The notes under the pieces were generated by a model, which did not search any database, was not told where the DNA came from, and was given only the letters and a program-made list of their open reading frames with translations. Below are positions 45,772-55,152 of a stretch of 64,000 nt of DNA, piece by piece. Made by a program: the position numbers and the translations under genes. Source of the stretch: Solwaraspora sp. WMMA2056 (GTDB lineage Bacteria; Actinomycetota; Actinomycetes; Mycobacteriales; Micromonosporaceae); contig NZ_CP128360.1 in the NCBI RefSeq assembly GCF_030345095.1, positions 496,001 through 560,000 on the forward strand, in the 5' to 3' direction. Every line of letters starts with the position of its first letter. Position 1 is the stretch's first letter.

Positions 45772-46065
45772 TTACCGAGGGTCCTTCGCGAAGTACGCCG
45801 CGGCTTTTTTCAGGAAGCTGTTCTCCATTTCGAGTTCCCGGTTGCGACGTTCGAGTTCCTTCAGTCGAGCGCGCTCGTCGACGCCGATCGGTGGGCTGTC
45901 CTGGGCGCCGCTGTTTTCCCGCCGGTACTGGCGGACCCAGGAACGGAGCGTCTCCGGGTGAACGTCGATCTCCCGGGCAACCTGCGACACTGGCTTGTTC
46001 GACTGTAGAACGAGTTGCACTGCTTCTTCACGGAACTCTGGGGTGTATGAGCTTATGCGTGCCAT
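45772..46065 (-). CDS. IS3-family OrfA (copy 1)
   Basis: This 97-residue protein has a helix-turn-helix (SNKPVSQVAREIDVHPETLR) and a leucine-zipper-like coil (RLKELERRNRELEMENSFLK). It ends 5 bp before the OrfB ATG. The AAAAAAG run near its end is a classical IS3 slip site. Confidence 0.94.
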   Translation of the reverse strand: MARISSYTPEFREEAVQLVLQSNKPVSQVAREIDVHPETLRSWVRQYRRENSGAQDSPPIGVDERARLKELERRNRELEMENSFLKKAAAYFAKDPR

Positions 46066-46138
46066 CGCGCTTCTTCCCTCGACTTTCCTTACAGGGTAAC
46101 CTTATTGGCTCCCTGTCCGGAATCCTCGGGGCACCTCA

Positions 46139-46280
46139 GTAGCCGGATCCGCTGCTGGGTACGACGGGTCGCGGCGAGGACCTCATCGACCATCTCGAAG
46201 GGCAGGAACTGGGTCAACTCACCCAGATGACCCGGCGCGAACACACCTGCGGCTACCCGCACCCGTCCGAGGAATGGCAA
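46139..46280 (-). pseudogene. IS4-family transposase, 5' part
   Basis: The segment encodes FAPGHLGELTQFLPFEMVDE and RTQQRIRLL, the IS4 N-terminal domain. Removing the IS3 copy and one GTA repeat joins it in frame to the 3' part as RIRLLPARVVVYLVLAGC. A TTG at 46280 is the likely start. Confidence 0.85.
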
Positions 46281-46291
46281 TCTGATCGACC

Positions 46292-46356
46292 AAAGCGGAG
46301 TTCCTGGTCTCGAGGCTGTCTTGGAGTGACTCACCTCGTTACAGGAACTCCGCTTT
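46292..46356. repeat. 15-bp inverted repeat with 35-bp loop
   Basis: AAAGCGGAGTTCCTG at 46292-46306 is the exact reverse complement of 46342-46356. It lies just beyond the IS4 transposase start, so it may be an element end, or a terminator for the leftward transporter genes. Confidence 0.7.
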
Positions 46357-46418
46357 CCCATGCCCGACCGACACACCCTTGACCGCCGCCGCAACGGCTT
46401 AACCGAGCTGCGTTGGCG

Positions 46419-47021
46419 CTAGTCGCCCGTCAGGTCACGACCGATGGTGAGGCTCGCCACGACGAAGGCCACGCCGGCCCACACGGCGGCGATCAGGAAG
46501 CCACGGCTGTCGCCCGCTCCGGCGCTGATGATCGACGTGAATGGCAGAGGCAGCTTCAGCCTGCCGATCAGACCCTCGACAAAGATGAACCAGCCCGCGC
46601 TTCCGAGCAGGAGCCACGTCGAGCGGCGAACGATGGAGGCGCACGAGGCAGCCAGAATCGCCACGATCGGCACCACCGTCAGCAGCTCCGTATACGGCGC
46701 CGAATCACCCTTGACCAGTACGACGAGGCCACTGATCGCGACGAAGGCGGTGGCTACGACGATGGCCGCCATCAGCTGCCCACCGAGCACCACCGTCCGC
46801 CTGGGTTGCGAGAGGTAGAGCAGGAAGGCCGTGCGGTGCTGATAGTGCTGCGCCACGATCATCGCGGCGAAGCCGAAGGCGCCCATGCCGGCCAGCAGCG
46901 CCCAGGCGTCGATGTTCACCGCGCCGAGGAGCAGGCCCAGCAGGGTGAGCACGGTCAGCGAGATCGAACTGGACCGGATCGTCGCGGTTCGGTAGAGGTC
47001 GCTACGGAGGATGGAGATCAT
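46419..47021 (-). CDS. ABC-2 type permease (second transporter)
   Basis: This 200-residue protein has about six hydrophobic segments, including SLTVLTLLGLLLGAVNI and AAIVVATAFVAISGLVVLV. It starts at ATG 47021, overlapping the ATPase stop as ATGA. With the ATPase it forms a transporter of unknown substrate, next to the broken prenyl synthase. Confidence 0.87.
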   Translation of the reverse strand: MISILRSDLYRTATIRSSSISLTVLTLLGLLLGAVNIDAWALLAGMGAFGFAAMIVAQHYQHRTAFLLYLSQPRRTVVLGGQLMAAIVVATAFVAISGLVVLVKGDSAPYTELLTVVPIVAILAASCASIVRRSTWLLLGSAGWFIFVEGLIGRLKLPLPFTSIISAGAGDSRGFLIAAVWAGVAFVVASLTIGRDLTGD

Positions 47022-47896
47022 CGGCTGCCCGCCATAGTGAGGAAGATCTGCTCCAGATCCGGTGTGTCGACTGTCAGTTCGTGCAGCGGCACCCGCGCCT
47101 GGAAGGCGATCTCGCCGGCGTCCTCGGACGTCAGCCCCATCACCTCCAAGACGTCGCCGTTCCGTGTCACCTGCCCCCCGGCGCTCTCCAAAACGTGCCA
47201 CAATCGCCGCTGGTCGCGGCTGCGGATCCGCAGCCGGGAGGCCACGTTGTCGTAGAGGCTCGCGAGCGGCGCCTCGCAGGTGACCCGCCCCTTGACGATG
47301 ACCACGACGTCGTCGATGAGATGGGCCAACTCAGCAAGCAGGTGGCTCGAAAGAAGGACCGTTCCGCCCCGGTTGGCATGGTTGCGCAGCAGCCCGCGCA
47401 TCCACGCCACGCCCTCCGGGTCGAGGCCGTTCGCCGGCTCGTCCAGCACGAGGACCGGTGGGTCACACAGCAGCGCGCTGGCGACCGCCAGCCGCTGCCG
47501 CATGCCCAGCGAGTACTGGCCGGTGCGCTGATCGGCCGCATGCGTTAGGTCGACGTCGCCGAGCAGTGTGTCGACGCGCGACCGGCTGGCACCCACGATG
47601 ATCGCTTGTGAGGCGAGATGCGCTCGGCCGGACTGACCGGGGTGGCTAATCCCCTGTTCGAGGACGGCACCCACCTCCCTCGATGGGTGCTTCAGGTCGC
47701 GGAACCGCCGGTGGTTGATGCGTGCCTCACCCGAGGTCGGACGCGCTAACCCGAGCAGCATCCGGAGGGTCGTCGTCTTCCCGGAGCCGTTGAGCCCGAG
47801 GAAACCGGTGACGCGACCGGGTCGCGCCTCGAAGCTGACCCTGTCCACCGCGCGTACGCGGCCATAAGACTTCGTCAATCCGATTGCTTGAATCAT
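47018..47896 (-). CDS. ABC transporter ATP-binding protein (second transporter)
   Basis: This 292-residue ATPase has Walker A GLNGSGKTT, signature YSLGMRQRL and Walker B VLVLDEPANGLD. It resembles ATPases of the bacitracin/lantibiotic self-protection type (BcrA-like). It starts 25 bp after the prenyl synthase stop, in the same direction, so the three genes were probably one operon before the insertions. Confidence 0.9.
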   Translation of the reverse strand: MIQAIGLTKSYGRVRAVDRVSFEARPGRVTGFLGLNGSGKTTTLRMLLGLARPTSGEARINHRRFRDLKHPSREVGAVLEQGISHPGQSGRAHLASQAIIVGASRSRVDTLLGDVDLTHAADQRTGQYSLGMRQRLAVASALLCDPPVLVLDEPANGLDPEGVAWMRGLLRNHANRGGTVLLSSHLLAELAHLIDDVVVIVKGRVTCEAPLASLYDNVASRLRIRSRDQRRLWHVLESAGGQVTRNGDVLEVMGLTSEDAGEIAFQARVPLHELTVDTPDLEQIFLTMAGSR

Positions 47897-47921
47897 TGCT
47901 GTTGAAGACCTTCGTGAGGGG

Positions 47922-48440
47922 TCAATGGGTCCGTCGGCTCAACTCGCAGGCCATCTGCCCCAATACCTCCCTACAGCCGTCAGCGGCGCTCATTTCTCTC
48001 AACGCCGCAACGGCCTGCTCGGTGCGGCGATCAATCATCTCTTCTACACGACGCAGCCCTCCGGTATCCATGATGATCTCACGAAGCCGCTTGGCGCCCG
48101 CGTCGTCGAGGTCGGGATTGCCGTGCAGATCTTCGATGACCTGCGCCTGCGCGGCGGAGGCGGACTGCCGGACCAGCGCCATCAGAACAGTCGCCTTGCC
48201 GTCCCGAAGGTCGGTCAGCGCGGACTTCCCGGTCACCGCGTCGTCACCGAACACGCCGAGAACGTCATTGCGCAGTTGGAAGGCCTCACCGACAGCGATG
48301 CCGTAGCGGGACAGGACCTCCATTTCGGCGGCGCTCGCACCGGCCAGCGCAGCACCGATCTGCAACGGCCGCTCCACTGTATACTTGGCAGACTTGAGCA
48401 ACAAAATCTTGAAGCATCCGTCTAGTACGGCAGCCGCCAT
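47922..48440 (-). pseudogene. Polyprenyl diphosphate synthase, 3' part
   Basis: The fragment encodes KSAKYTVERPLQIGAALAGA and the second aspartate-rich region LRNDVLGVFGD, where the first Asp of a typical DDxxD is Asn. It is separated from its 5' part (50954-51525) by an IS701-type transposase and an IS3 copy. The two parts together make about 362 residues, near the full family length, so little coding sequence was lost. Confidence 0.9.
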
Positions 48441-48443
48441 TTG

Positions 48444-49653
48444 CTAGTTGACCAGGGCGTATTCGCGGTTGAGGCGGGTGCGTTGGTGGAACCAGCGGGC
48501 GCGGGCCTGGTGTCGTCGTCGCCAGGTCAGCCAGTTGAGGGCGTGGTCGGGTGGTTGTGGGTGGTGGAGGACGTCGGCGAGAAGCCGTCCGATCTCGGGC
48601 ACGGTCAGTGGGATCAGTCCGGGCTCGGCCGGTGGCGGCTGGTCGGGTGTGGCCGGTGGGGGTGCCTGGCTGTCGGTGCGGTGGCGTAACCGCGCGGCGG
48701 TGACCGCGCAGACGGCGAGAGCGGCCATGACCAGTACGGTGTGCCGGGCGATCGCGTCGTGGAGGCGGGCCTGGCACTGGTCCAGGCCGAAGTGGTCCTT
48801 GCCGAACTCGAAGCATTCCTCGACCGGCCACCGCAGCCCGGCGGCGCGGACCAGCCGCGACACGACCACCGGTTGCCCCTCGGGCACGAAGCAGTAGTGG
48901 AACGCCAGTTCGCCGGTGGCCAGGTGACGGCGCACGAGGAGGTGGTGGCGGGGTGAGGCGGTGGCGATCCATGCCCACGCGTACCAGCGGTGTCCCTTCG
49001 ACCCGGCACCGGCCGAGCGGACCTGCCAGCCACGACCGCGCCTGCCGGCGAGTTCCGTAACGGCTTGCGCGCAGGTCAGCCTGTCACCGGACGGCGTCTG
49101 GATCACGCACGTCGAGGCGACCCGCAGCACGTACGCCTGCCCACGGGCTTCGAGGAACTCCCTCAGTTCGGTGCAGCCGCCGTACACCTCGTCACCGCAG
49201 ATCACGTCGAAGGTCAGCTCGTCGGCGTAGGCGTGGGTGCACAGGTCGATCGCGAGTTGGCCCTTCGTGCGGAACTGCGTGTCCGTCGGCAGCCCTGTCC
49301 GCGCGGCGGTGTCCGGGTCGGTGATCTGCTCGGCGGGGATCCACCGCCGGGCTGCGACCAGGGCGTGCCCGGTCCGTTCCCGCACATAGGCCAGGTGGAC
49401 CGTGTTGATGCCGTTGGCGACCCGACCGGCGCAGCCCATGTACTGCCGTTTCACCCCGGCCGTCGCCGTGCCCTGCTTCGGGTGCCCGGTCTCGTCCAAC
49501 GCCCCGACCGCCAGCCCACGCCGCCGCCGACGGCCGGCAGCGGTGTCCAACCCGGCCGCCGCGTACCGCCGTACCTGGCTCGCCATACCCTCGGTGTCCC
49601 ACACCGCCCTGTTCAACAACCGCTGGGTCCGGTCCGGCGTGGCATCCCCGACA
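48444..49653 (-). pseudogene. IS701-family transposase, 5' truncated
   Basis: The frame encodes GLAVGALDETGHPKQGTATA, FDVICGDEVYGG and the C-terminal VEECFEFGKDHFGLDQCQAR, characteristic of IS701 transposases. Its 5' end is cut by IS3 copy 2 at 49653, so roughly the first 60 residues are missing. The frame continues into IS3 sequence as a false N-terminus. Confidence 0.87.
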
Positions 49654-49696
49654 TGAGGGGCCTCGCGTTTTCCGGACAGTGGTTCGGCCGGTTCTT

Positions 49697-50581
49697 TCAC
49701 GCCGCGATTTGAAGGTTCTCGAACTCTGCGTGGACTTCCCGGGGAGGTCGGTAGCCCACCGCTGAATGCAGACGCTGACGATTGTACCAGAATTCGATGT
49801 AGGCAGTAACGTCCCGGCGTGCCGCCTCACGAGTGGGATACTTCACACGCGACACGCGTTCGTTCTTCAGCGCACCGAAGAACGATTCCGCCATCGCATT
49901 GTCGAAACAAGTTCCGGTCCGGCCAGCAGATCGCCGCAACCTCAGATCCCGCAGCGTTCTGCCGTAGTCGTCCGACATGTAGTTGCTGCCCCGGTCCGAA
50001 TGAAAGATGGCGTTCTTCCTGAGTTCGCGATTCCGGGCGGCGTTACGGATGGCGCGGGATATCAACGGCGTCTGGTAGTGGTCGTCCATCGCGTATCCGA
50101 TGACTTCCTTCGTGCAGCAGTCGATGACGGTCGCCAGATACAGCCACCCCTCGCCGGTCGGGATGTACGTGATGTCGCCGACGAGCTTCTCGCCAGGCGC
50201 GTCGGCGGTGAACTCCCGGCCGACGAGGTCAGGCACCGTGCCGGACGACGACTGGGTGAGACCCCACCGCCTCGGGCGGGGCTGGCACGGCACGAGCCCG
50301 AGCTCGCGCATCAGCTGGCGGACGAGTTCCGGCCCGGCGGACACGCCCTGGCGCCGCAGTTGCGCGTGGACACGTCGATGCCCGTAGGTGCCGTCGGACG
50401 CGGCGAACACCTCCTCGATGGCCGATCGAAGGTGGGCGCGGCGGGTGGCGGTCGCGGAGTCGGGGCGGGTTCGCCATTCGTAGTATCCGGACCTGGACAC
50501 GCCGAGTTGTTCGCACATGAAGTCGACGGGGTAGGCGTACTTCGCGGTGTCGAGTCGCATCGTCTCGATGAACTCGTACAA
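49697..50581 (-). CDS. IS3-family transposase OrfB (copy 2)
   Basis: Identical in protein sequence to copy 1 (294 residues), with the same DDE residues. Expression is again expected as an OrfAB fusion. Confidence 0.95.
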   Translation of the reverse strand: MYEFIETMRLDTAKYAYPVDFMCEQLGVSRSGYYEWRTRPDSATATRRAHLRSAIEEVFAASDGTYGHRRVHAQLRRQGVSAGPELVRQLMRELGLVPCQPRPRRWGLTQSSSGTVPDLVGREFTADAPGEKLVGDITYIPTGEGWLYLATVIDCCTKEVIGYAMDDHYQTPLISRAIRNAARNRELRKNAIFHSDRGSNYMSDDYGRTLRDLRLRRSAGRTGTCFDNAMAESFFGALKNERVSRVKYPTREAARRDVTAYIEFWYNRQRLHSAVGYRPPREVHAEFENLQIAA

Positions 50582-50586
50582 GCTCG

Positions 50587-50880
50587 TTACCGAGGGTCCT
50601 TCGCGAAGTACGCCGCGGCTTTTTTCAGGAAGCTGTTCTCCATTTCGAGTTCCCGGTTGCGACGTTCGAGTTCCTTCAGTCGAGCGCGCTCGTCGACGCC
50701 GATCGGTGGGCTGTCCTGGGCGCCGCTGTTTTCCCGCCGGTACTGGCGGACCCAGGAACGGAGCGTCTCCGGGTGAACGTCGATCTCCCGGGCAACCTGC
50801 GACACTGGCTTGTTCGACTGTAGAACGAGTTGCACTGCTTCTTCACGGAACTCTGGGGTGTATGAGCTTATGCGTGCCAT
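50587..50880 (-). CDS. IS3-family OrfA (copy 2)
   Basis: Identical in protein sequence to copy 1 (97 residues), including the A6G slip site. Confidence 0.94.
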   Translation of the reverse strand: MARISSYTPEFREEAVQLVLQSNKPVSQVAREIDVHPETLRSWVRQYRRENSGAQDSPPIGVDERARLKELERRNRELEMENSFLKKAAAYFAKDPR

Positions 50881-50953
50881 CGCGCTTCTTCCCTCGACTT
50901 TCCTTACAGGGTAACCTTATTGGCTCCCTGTCCGGAATCCTCGGGGCACCTCA

Positions 50954-51525
50954 ACCCCACCCCTGAGGTCCAGGTATTGCCCCCTCAACACCTCCGACCG
51001 CATGCGGTGGTAGTAGGGCAGGGCCCGTTGCACGTCGTCGGCGGGCAACCCGCAGGAGAGGAAGATCTCGTCGGCCCACACCAGACAGAGATTACCCCAG
51101 ATGATCGCCGCGCTGTCGGCGCTCCGACCGGCGTCACCACGCCAGCCGCGACGCCGGTGACGATCGGCGAGGCTGACATGTAGCGCGGGCATCCCCCGGC
51201 GGACATCGCTGCAGTCCATCACGTCGTCCTGGATCAGCGCGAAGGCGTGGAACAACTCGAGCGCCGCTGCCACCCGGGCGATTCCCGGCAGGTCCCTACC
51301 GCCGTGGATGGACCAGCCGAGATGACACATGAACGGTCGTGTTCGCTTGCCCGAGTTCATCGTCAGCCGCCTCACCAGGGACACGTCATGCACCCAGTCC
51401 GGGTCGCTGTCGGCGTCCCGGACGGCGGCGAACGTGTCGTTGAGCACGTCGTCCACATCCTGACGCGCCACGCTCATGCTCCGCGCCATCGATACTGCGG
51501 TGATCACCTCGTCGATGTTCGTCAT
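50954..51525 (-). pseudogene. Polyprenyl diphosphate synthase, 5' part
   Basis: The fragment runs from ATG 51525 to RGQYLDLRGGV, where IS3 copy 2 interrupts it. It contains GKRTRPFMCHLGWS and the first aspartate-rich motif LIQDDVMD. The remaining coding sequence lies at 47922-48440. The enzyme would have made a geranyl- to geranylgeranyl-type diphosphate; chain length cannot be decided. Confidence 0.9.
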
Positions 51526-51571
51526 GGGTCCCTAATGAGTTCTGGGAGTGAGCCATCCGGCAAACTCCTGG

Positions 51572-51780
51572 TGGGTAGGTAGCCGCCAGCCGGTGAGCAC
51601 TCCGGGTTCCTGGACGTCGAGTCCTGACGAAAGATCGTGCCCCGGCTGGTCGGTGTGGAGAGTTGATCGCTGATGGGATGTCGTGCCCGCCCGGTCGCGG
51701 CGTGAGCACTGCTTCATTAGGTCGCTGATGGTTCTCCTCCTGGCTACCAGCGGTGATCGACTCAATAGGCGGGAGAGACG
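51572..51780 (+). ncRNA. Candidate IS110 bridge RNA region
   Basis: IS110 elements are known to encode a structured bridge RNA in the non-coding end before the transposase. Here CCAGCCGG (51586-51593) pairs with CCGGCTGG (51642-51649) around a 48-base internal region, and a second stem-like stretch GCTG...CAGC follows near 51724-51751. The second loop contains CTCCTGG at 51737-51743, the same heptamer found at both junctions, as expected for a guide. The fold was not computed. Confidence 0.5.
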
Positions 51781-53013
51781 TTGCTGTTCATAGGAGATGA
51801 CTGGGCGGAGGACCACCACGACGTCGAGCTCATGGACGCCTCCGGCCGCAGGCTGGCCAAGGCGAGGCTGCCCGAGGGCATCGCCGGCATCACCAGGCTC
51901 CACGCGATGATCGGCACGGCGCTCGGCGACGACATCGACGCCGACGCTGCTGCTGCTCAGGTAAAGATCGGTATCGAGACCGATCGGGGCCCGTGGGTGC
52001 AGGCGCTGGTCGCCGCCGGGTACACGGTGTACCCGGTCAACCCGTTGCAGGCGGCCCGCTACCGGGAACGTCTGGCGGTGTCCCGGGCCAAGAGCGACGC
52101 CGCCGACGCGCACATGCTGGCCGACATGGTGCACACCGACTCGCACCAACTGAGCCCGATGGCCGGAGACTCGGCGGACGCCGAGGCGGTCAAGGTCGTC
52201 ACCCGGATGCACAAGACGCTGATCTGGGAACGCACCCGTGCTGTGCAGCGGCTGCGGCACGCGCTGCGGGAGTACTTCCCTGCGGCGTTGGAGGCGTTCG
52301 AGGACCTCGACGCCGCTGACACCCTGCAACTCCTCGCGAAGGCCCCTGATCCGGCCAGCGCCGCCCGGCTGAGTATCAGCCAGATCAGCGCCGCTCTCAA
52401 ACGGGCCCGGCGCCGTGACGTCGCGGCCAAGGCCGCGTCGATCCAGGCGGTGCTGCGTGCCGAGCACCTCGGCCAGCCGGCCGTGGTCACCACCGCCTAC
52501 GCCGCGTCGGTGCGCGCCCTGGTCGCCCTGCTGGTCACTCTCAACGAGCAGGTCAAGGCCCTGCAAGGGCAGGTGGAGGACCATTTTGGCCGGCACCCGG
52601 ACGCTGAGATCATCCTGTCCCAGCCCGGACTGGGTGCCGTCCTCGGCGCCCGGGTGCTCGCCGAGTTCGGTGACGACCACGACCGCTACGCCACCGCGAA
52701 GGCCCGGAAGAACTACGCCGCGACCAGCCCGATCACCCGCGCGTCCGGGAAGAAGAGGACCGTCGCGGCCCGGTTCGTCCACAACGACCGGCTCATCGAC
52801 GCCCTGATGACCCAGGCGTTCTCCGCGTTGAAGGCCTCGCCGGGTGCCCGCGCCTACTACGACCGGCAACGTGCCCGCGGCGCCAGCTACAACGCCGCGC
52901 TGCGCCAACTCGCCAACCGGCTCGTCGGCACCCTGCACGGATGCCTGAAGACCGGCACCGTCTACGACGAGGCGACCGCGTGGTCGCATCACCTCAGCAA
53001 GGCTGCTGCTTGA
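51781..53013 (+). CDS. IS110-family DEDD transposase
   Basis: This 410-residue recombinase starts at a TTG and has the RuvC-like DEDD domain: FIGDDWAEDHH, IGIETDRGP, SRAKSDAADAHMLAD. The C-terminal serine-containing Tnp_20 domain follows (LSQPGLGAVLGARVLAEFGD, YAATSPITRASGKK). It appears intact. Confidence 0.95.
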   Translation: MLFIGDDWAEDHHDVELMDASGRRLAKARLPEGIAGITRLHAMIGTALGDDIDADAAAAQVKIGIETDRGPWVQALVAAGYTVYPVNPLQAARYRERLAVSRAKSDAADAHMLADMVHTDSHQLSPMAGDSADAEAVKVVTRMHKTLIWERTRAVQRLRHALREYFPAALEAFEDLDAADTLQLLAKAPDPASAARLSISQISAALKRARRRDVAAKAASIQAVLRAEHLGQPAVVTTAYAASVRALVALLVTLNEQVKALQGQVEDHFGRHPDAEIILSQPGLGAVLGARVLAEFGDDHDRYATAKARKNYAATSPITRASGKKRTVAARFVHNDRLIDALMTQAFSALKASPGARAYYDRQRARGASYNAALRQLANRLVGTLHGCLKTGTVYDEATAWSHHLSKAAA

Positions 53014-53028
53014 CATTCAAGCTCCTGG

Positions 53029-54428
53029 GATGTCTTTCGGCATGGATCCCGGCTCGCCGCGCGGCGGCGACGCCGCCGATCGAGGCGCTGCGCGAGAGCG
53101 CGGCGGAACCCCGGGGCGTAAGCCCGGCGCGGACGGCGAGCGGGCTCGTGCTCGCCGCGGTGGCGATCGCTGGAGGAGCTGTAGCTGTCGTGCGCTCGAA
53201 CGCGACGTGGGTCATGCTCGTCGCTGTCATCGTCCCGGCGCTCGTGCTGTGCGGCCCGGCGATCGTGACCGCCGCATCGCGAGGGAGCGCTCGGGTGGCA
53301 CGCCGCGTCGCAGGTGTGGGTGGCTCGATCGCAGCGGGCAACCTGGCTGCGAGCCCTCGTCGATCGGCGTCGACGGCGCTCGCGCTCATGCTCGGCACCG
53401 CGATGGTGACGATGTTCGCGGTCTTCGCGAGTTCACTGACGAGCGCGGTCGGGACGGACGTTCGGGACGGACTGCAGGCAGACCTGGTGGTCACGTCGGC
53501 GACCGCCGACTTCCCGACGATCGACCCGACCCTGGCCGGCCGGATCACAGAGCTGCCCGACGTCGACGCAGTCGCCGCGCTGTCCGTCACCGAAGGGATC
53601 GTGGCAGGCAAAGCCGAGGCGGTCGGCGGCATCGACCCGACGACACTGCCCACCATGTTCGACCTCGACCCGATCGCCGGCGACCTCGCCGACCTGAGCG
53701 CGGGGGGCGTGGCCGTGGTCGGCGACGACCCGACGCTGCTCGGCGACACCCTCGCGATCGAGTTCGAACGCTCGACACTCGAGGCGCCGATCGTCGCCGT
53801 GGTCGCGAGAAGCACCGGCGGTTTCGAAGCCCCTTTGTACTTCGTCGACCGTCAGACACTCGACACCCTGGTCGGCCGCCTGCTCGACGCTCGGTTGTTC
53901 GTCGGCCTCGCCGACGGAGCGGTCGCAGACGCCGACGAGGACGTGAGGGCGCTGGTCCGAGCCACGCCTGGGGCATTCTTCGAGACTCGGGCGGAACACG
54001 TCGCCAACAGCGGGAGCGGAATCGCCGCGTTCCGCAACTTCATCGACGGGATGCTCCTCCTCGCCGGCTTCATCGCGCTCCTCGGAGTCGCCAACACCAC
54101 GGCGCTCGCGATCGATGAACGCTCCGGAGAGCTCGGGCTGCTGCGAGCCGTCGGCGCGACTCGCCGCGAGCTGCGTCGGATCGTGCGGCTCGAGGTGGCG
54201 CTCCTGTCGTTCGTGGCAGCATCGATCGGTATCGCCGTCGCAGTCGGTCTCGGCTGGGCGCTGATCGACGTCGCCGGTGGTACGGAGATCCCGTCCGTCG
54301 TCGTACCGTGGCCCCGCCTCGCGGCAACGCTCGTCGTCGCGGTCGCAGCCGGCGTCGCCGCTGCGGCGTGGCCCGCGTTCCGGGTCTCCCGGGTACCCGT
54401 GCTCGAGCTGGCGGGCCGGAACCACTGA
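53029..54428 (+). pseudogene. FtsX/MacB-type ABC permease, 5' truncated
   Basis: The remaining 465 or so residues contain the end of a first FtsX domain (AWIPARRAAATPPIEALRES), membrane segments, an extracellular domain and a complete second FtsX domain (GFIALLGVANTTALAIDERS, GELGLLRAVGATRRELRR). The usual length is about 800-850 residues, so the N-terminal half is gone, replaced by the IS110 element. No matching ATPase gene is nearby. Confidence 0.85.
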
Positions 54429-54540
54429 TGCGCAGGTCCCGGCACCTGGACCGGGCTAGGGATCAGAAGGTCGCACCAATCGACAACCGACTCGTTGGTG
54501 AGATGGCCTCGATACTCGCTGGCTGCGGTCGGCGTAGTGG

Positions 54541-55035
54541 TCAGCCCTGGTGGCGGGGCCTGCTCTTGAGCCGACGGCTGAACTCCCGGGCGATCTCCCG
54601 GTTCGCCTCCCGTTCGGCGATGGCCTGTCGCTTGTCGAAACTACGCCGGCCCTTCGCAAGGCCGAGTTCGACCTTCGCCCAACCGTTCTCGAAATACAAC
54701 GACAGCGGTACGAGTGTCAGGCCACCCTCCCGGAGGCGCTCCAGGATTCGATCGATCTCCACCCGACGCAGCAGCAACTTCCGGGTACGCCGGGGCTGAT
54801 GGTTCGTCCAACTCCCGAAGCCGTACTCGGCGATGTGCAGCCCGTACAGCATGATCTCCCGGTCCCTCTCCTGCGCGAAGGCGTCCACCAGCGACACCCG
54901 ACCGGCACGCAACGACTTCACCTCGGTGCCGACCAGGACCACCCCAGCCTCGTAGGTGCGCAGGATCTGGTAGTCGTGCCGTGCCCTCTTGTTCGTGGCC
55001 ACCAGCAGGTGACTGCTCTCGCCGGACCTACCCAT
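54541..55035 (-). CDS. smpB: SsrA-binding protein SmpB
   Basis: This 164-residue protein has all the SmpB hallmarks: [54 protein letters not shown] and the basic tail [15 protein letters not shown]. It binds tmRNA and directs trans-translation on stalled ribosomes. I chose ATG 55035, 11 bases after GAGG; GTG 55047 and ATG 55044 are alternatives. It marks the return to core chromosome. No tmRNA gene was recognised beside it. Confidence 0.95.
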   Translation of the reverse strand: MGRSGESSHLLVATNKRARHDYQILRTYEAGVVLVGTEVKSLRAGRVSLVDAFAQERDREIMLYGLHIAEYGFGSWTNHQPRRTRKLLLRRVEIDRILERLREGGLTLVPLSLYFENGWAKVELGLAKGRRSFDKRQAIAEREANREIAREFSRRLKSRPRHQG

Positions 55036-55152
55036 GGAAACCATCACCTCGCTGCTTTACCTCACCCACCAGGGTATCGGGGGCGCGGTGTGCAGCGGGG
55101 CCGACGCAGGAATCCGAACCCGGTACGCATCGAATGTCGTACCCGGCGGGCA

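Larger units (their letters stand above)
44839..46138 (-). mobile_element. IS3-family element, copy 1
   Basis: This 1300-bp element has ends TGAGG...TTCCGGACAG in inverted orientation. It is flanked by the 3-bp direct repeat GTA (44836-44838 and 46139-46141), the expected IS3 duplication. I found no difference from copy 2 at 49654-50953. It has inserted into an IS4-family transposase gene. Confidence 0.95.
49654..50953 (-). mobile_element. IS3-family element, copy 2
   Basis: Same 1300-bp element as copy 1, in the same orientation. The flanks differ (ACA on the left, ACC on the right), so no target duplication is present. The left flank is IS701 and the right flank is the prenyl synthase gene, which points to an adjacent deletion after insertion. 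Confidence 0.95.
51565..53028 (+). mobile_element. IS110-family element
   Basis: There are no inverted ends, as usual for IS110. The heptamer CTCCTGG occurs at 51565-51571 and 53022-53028 and is the proposed core repeated at both junctions. The element is about 1.46 kb, with about 210 bp of non-coding sequence before the transposase. Its right end abuts a truncated FtsX-type permease gene. Confidence 0.7.

Noticed and set aside
44839-50953. Composite transposon bounded by the two IS3 copies
   Set aside because: Copy 1 has its own matching GTA duplication and copy 2 has mismatched flanks, so the outer ends do not form one duplicated target.
54450-54480. CTAGGGATCAGAAGGTC resembling the tRNA-Arg fragment
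   Set aside because: The similarity is limited to about 11 bases, with no T arm or acceptor strand.
54429-55152. tmRNA gene expected beside smpB
   Set aside because: No ssrA-like 5' or 3' end was found in the flanking non-coding sequence.
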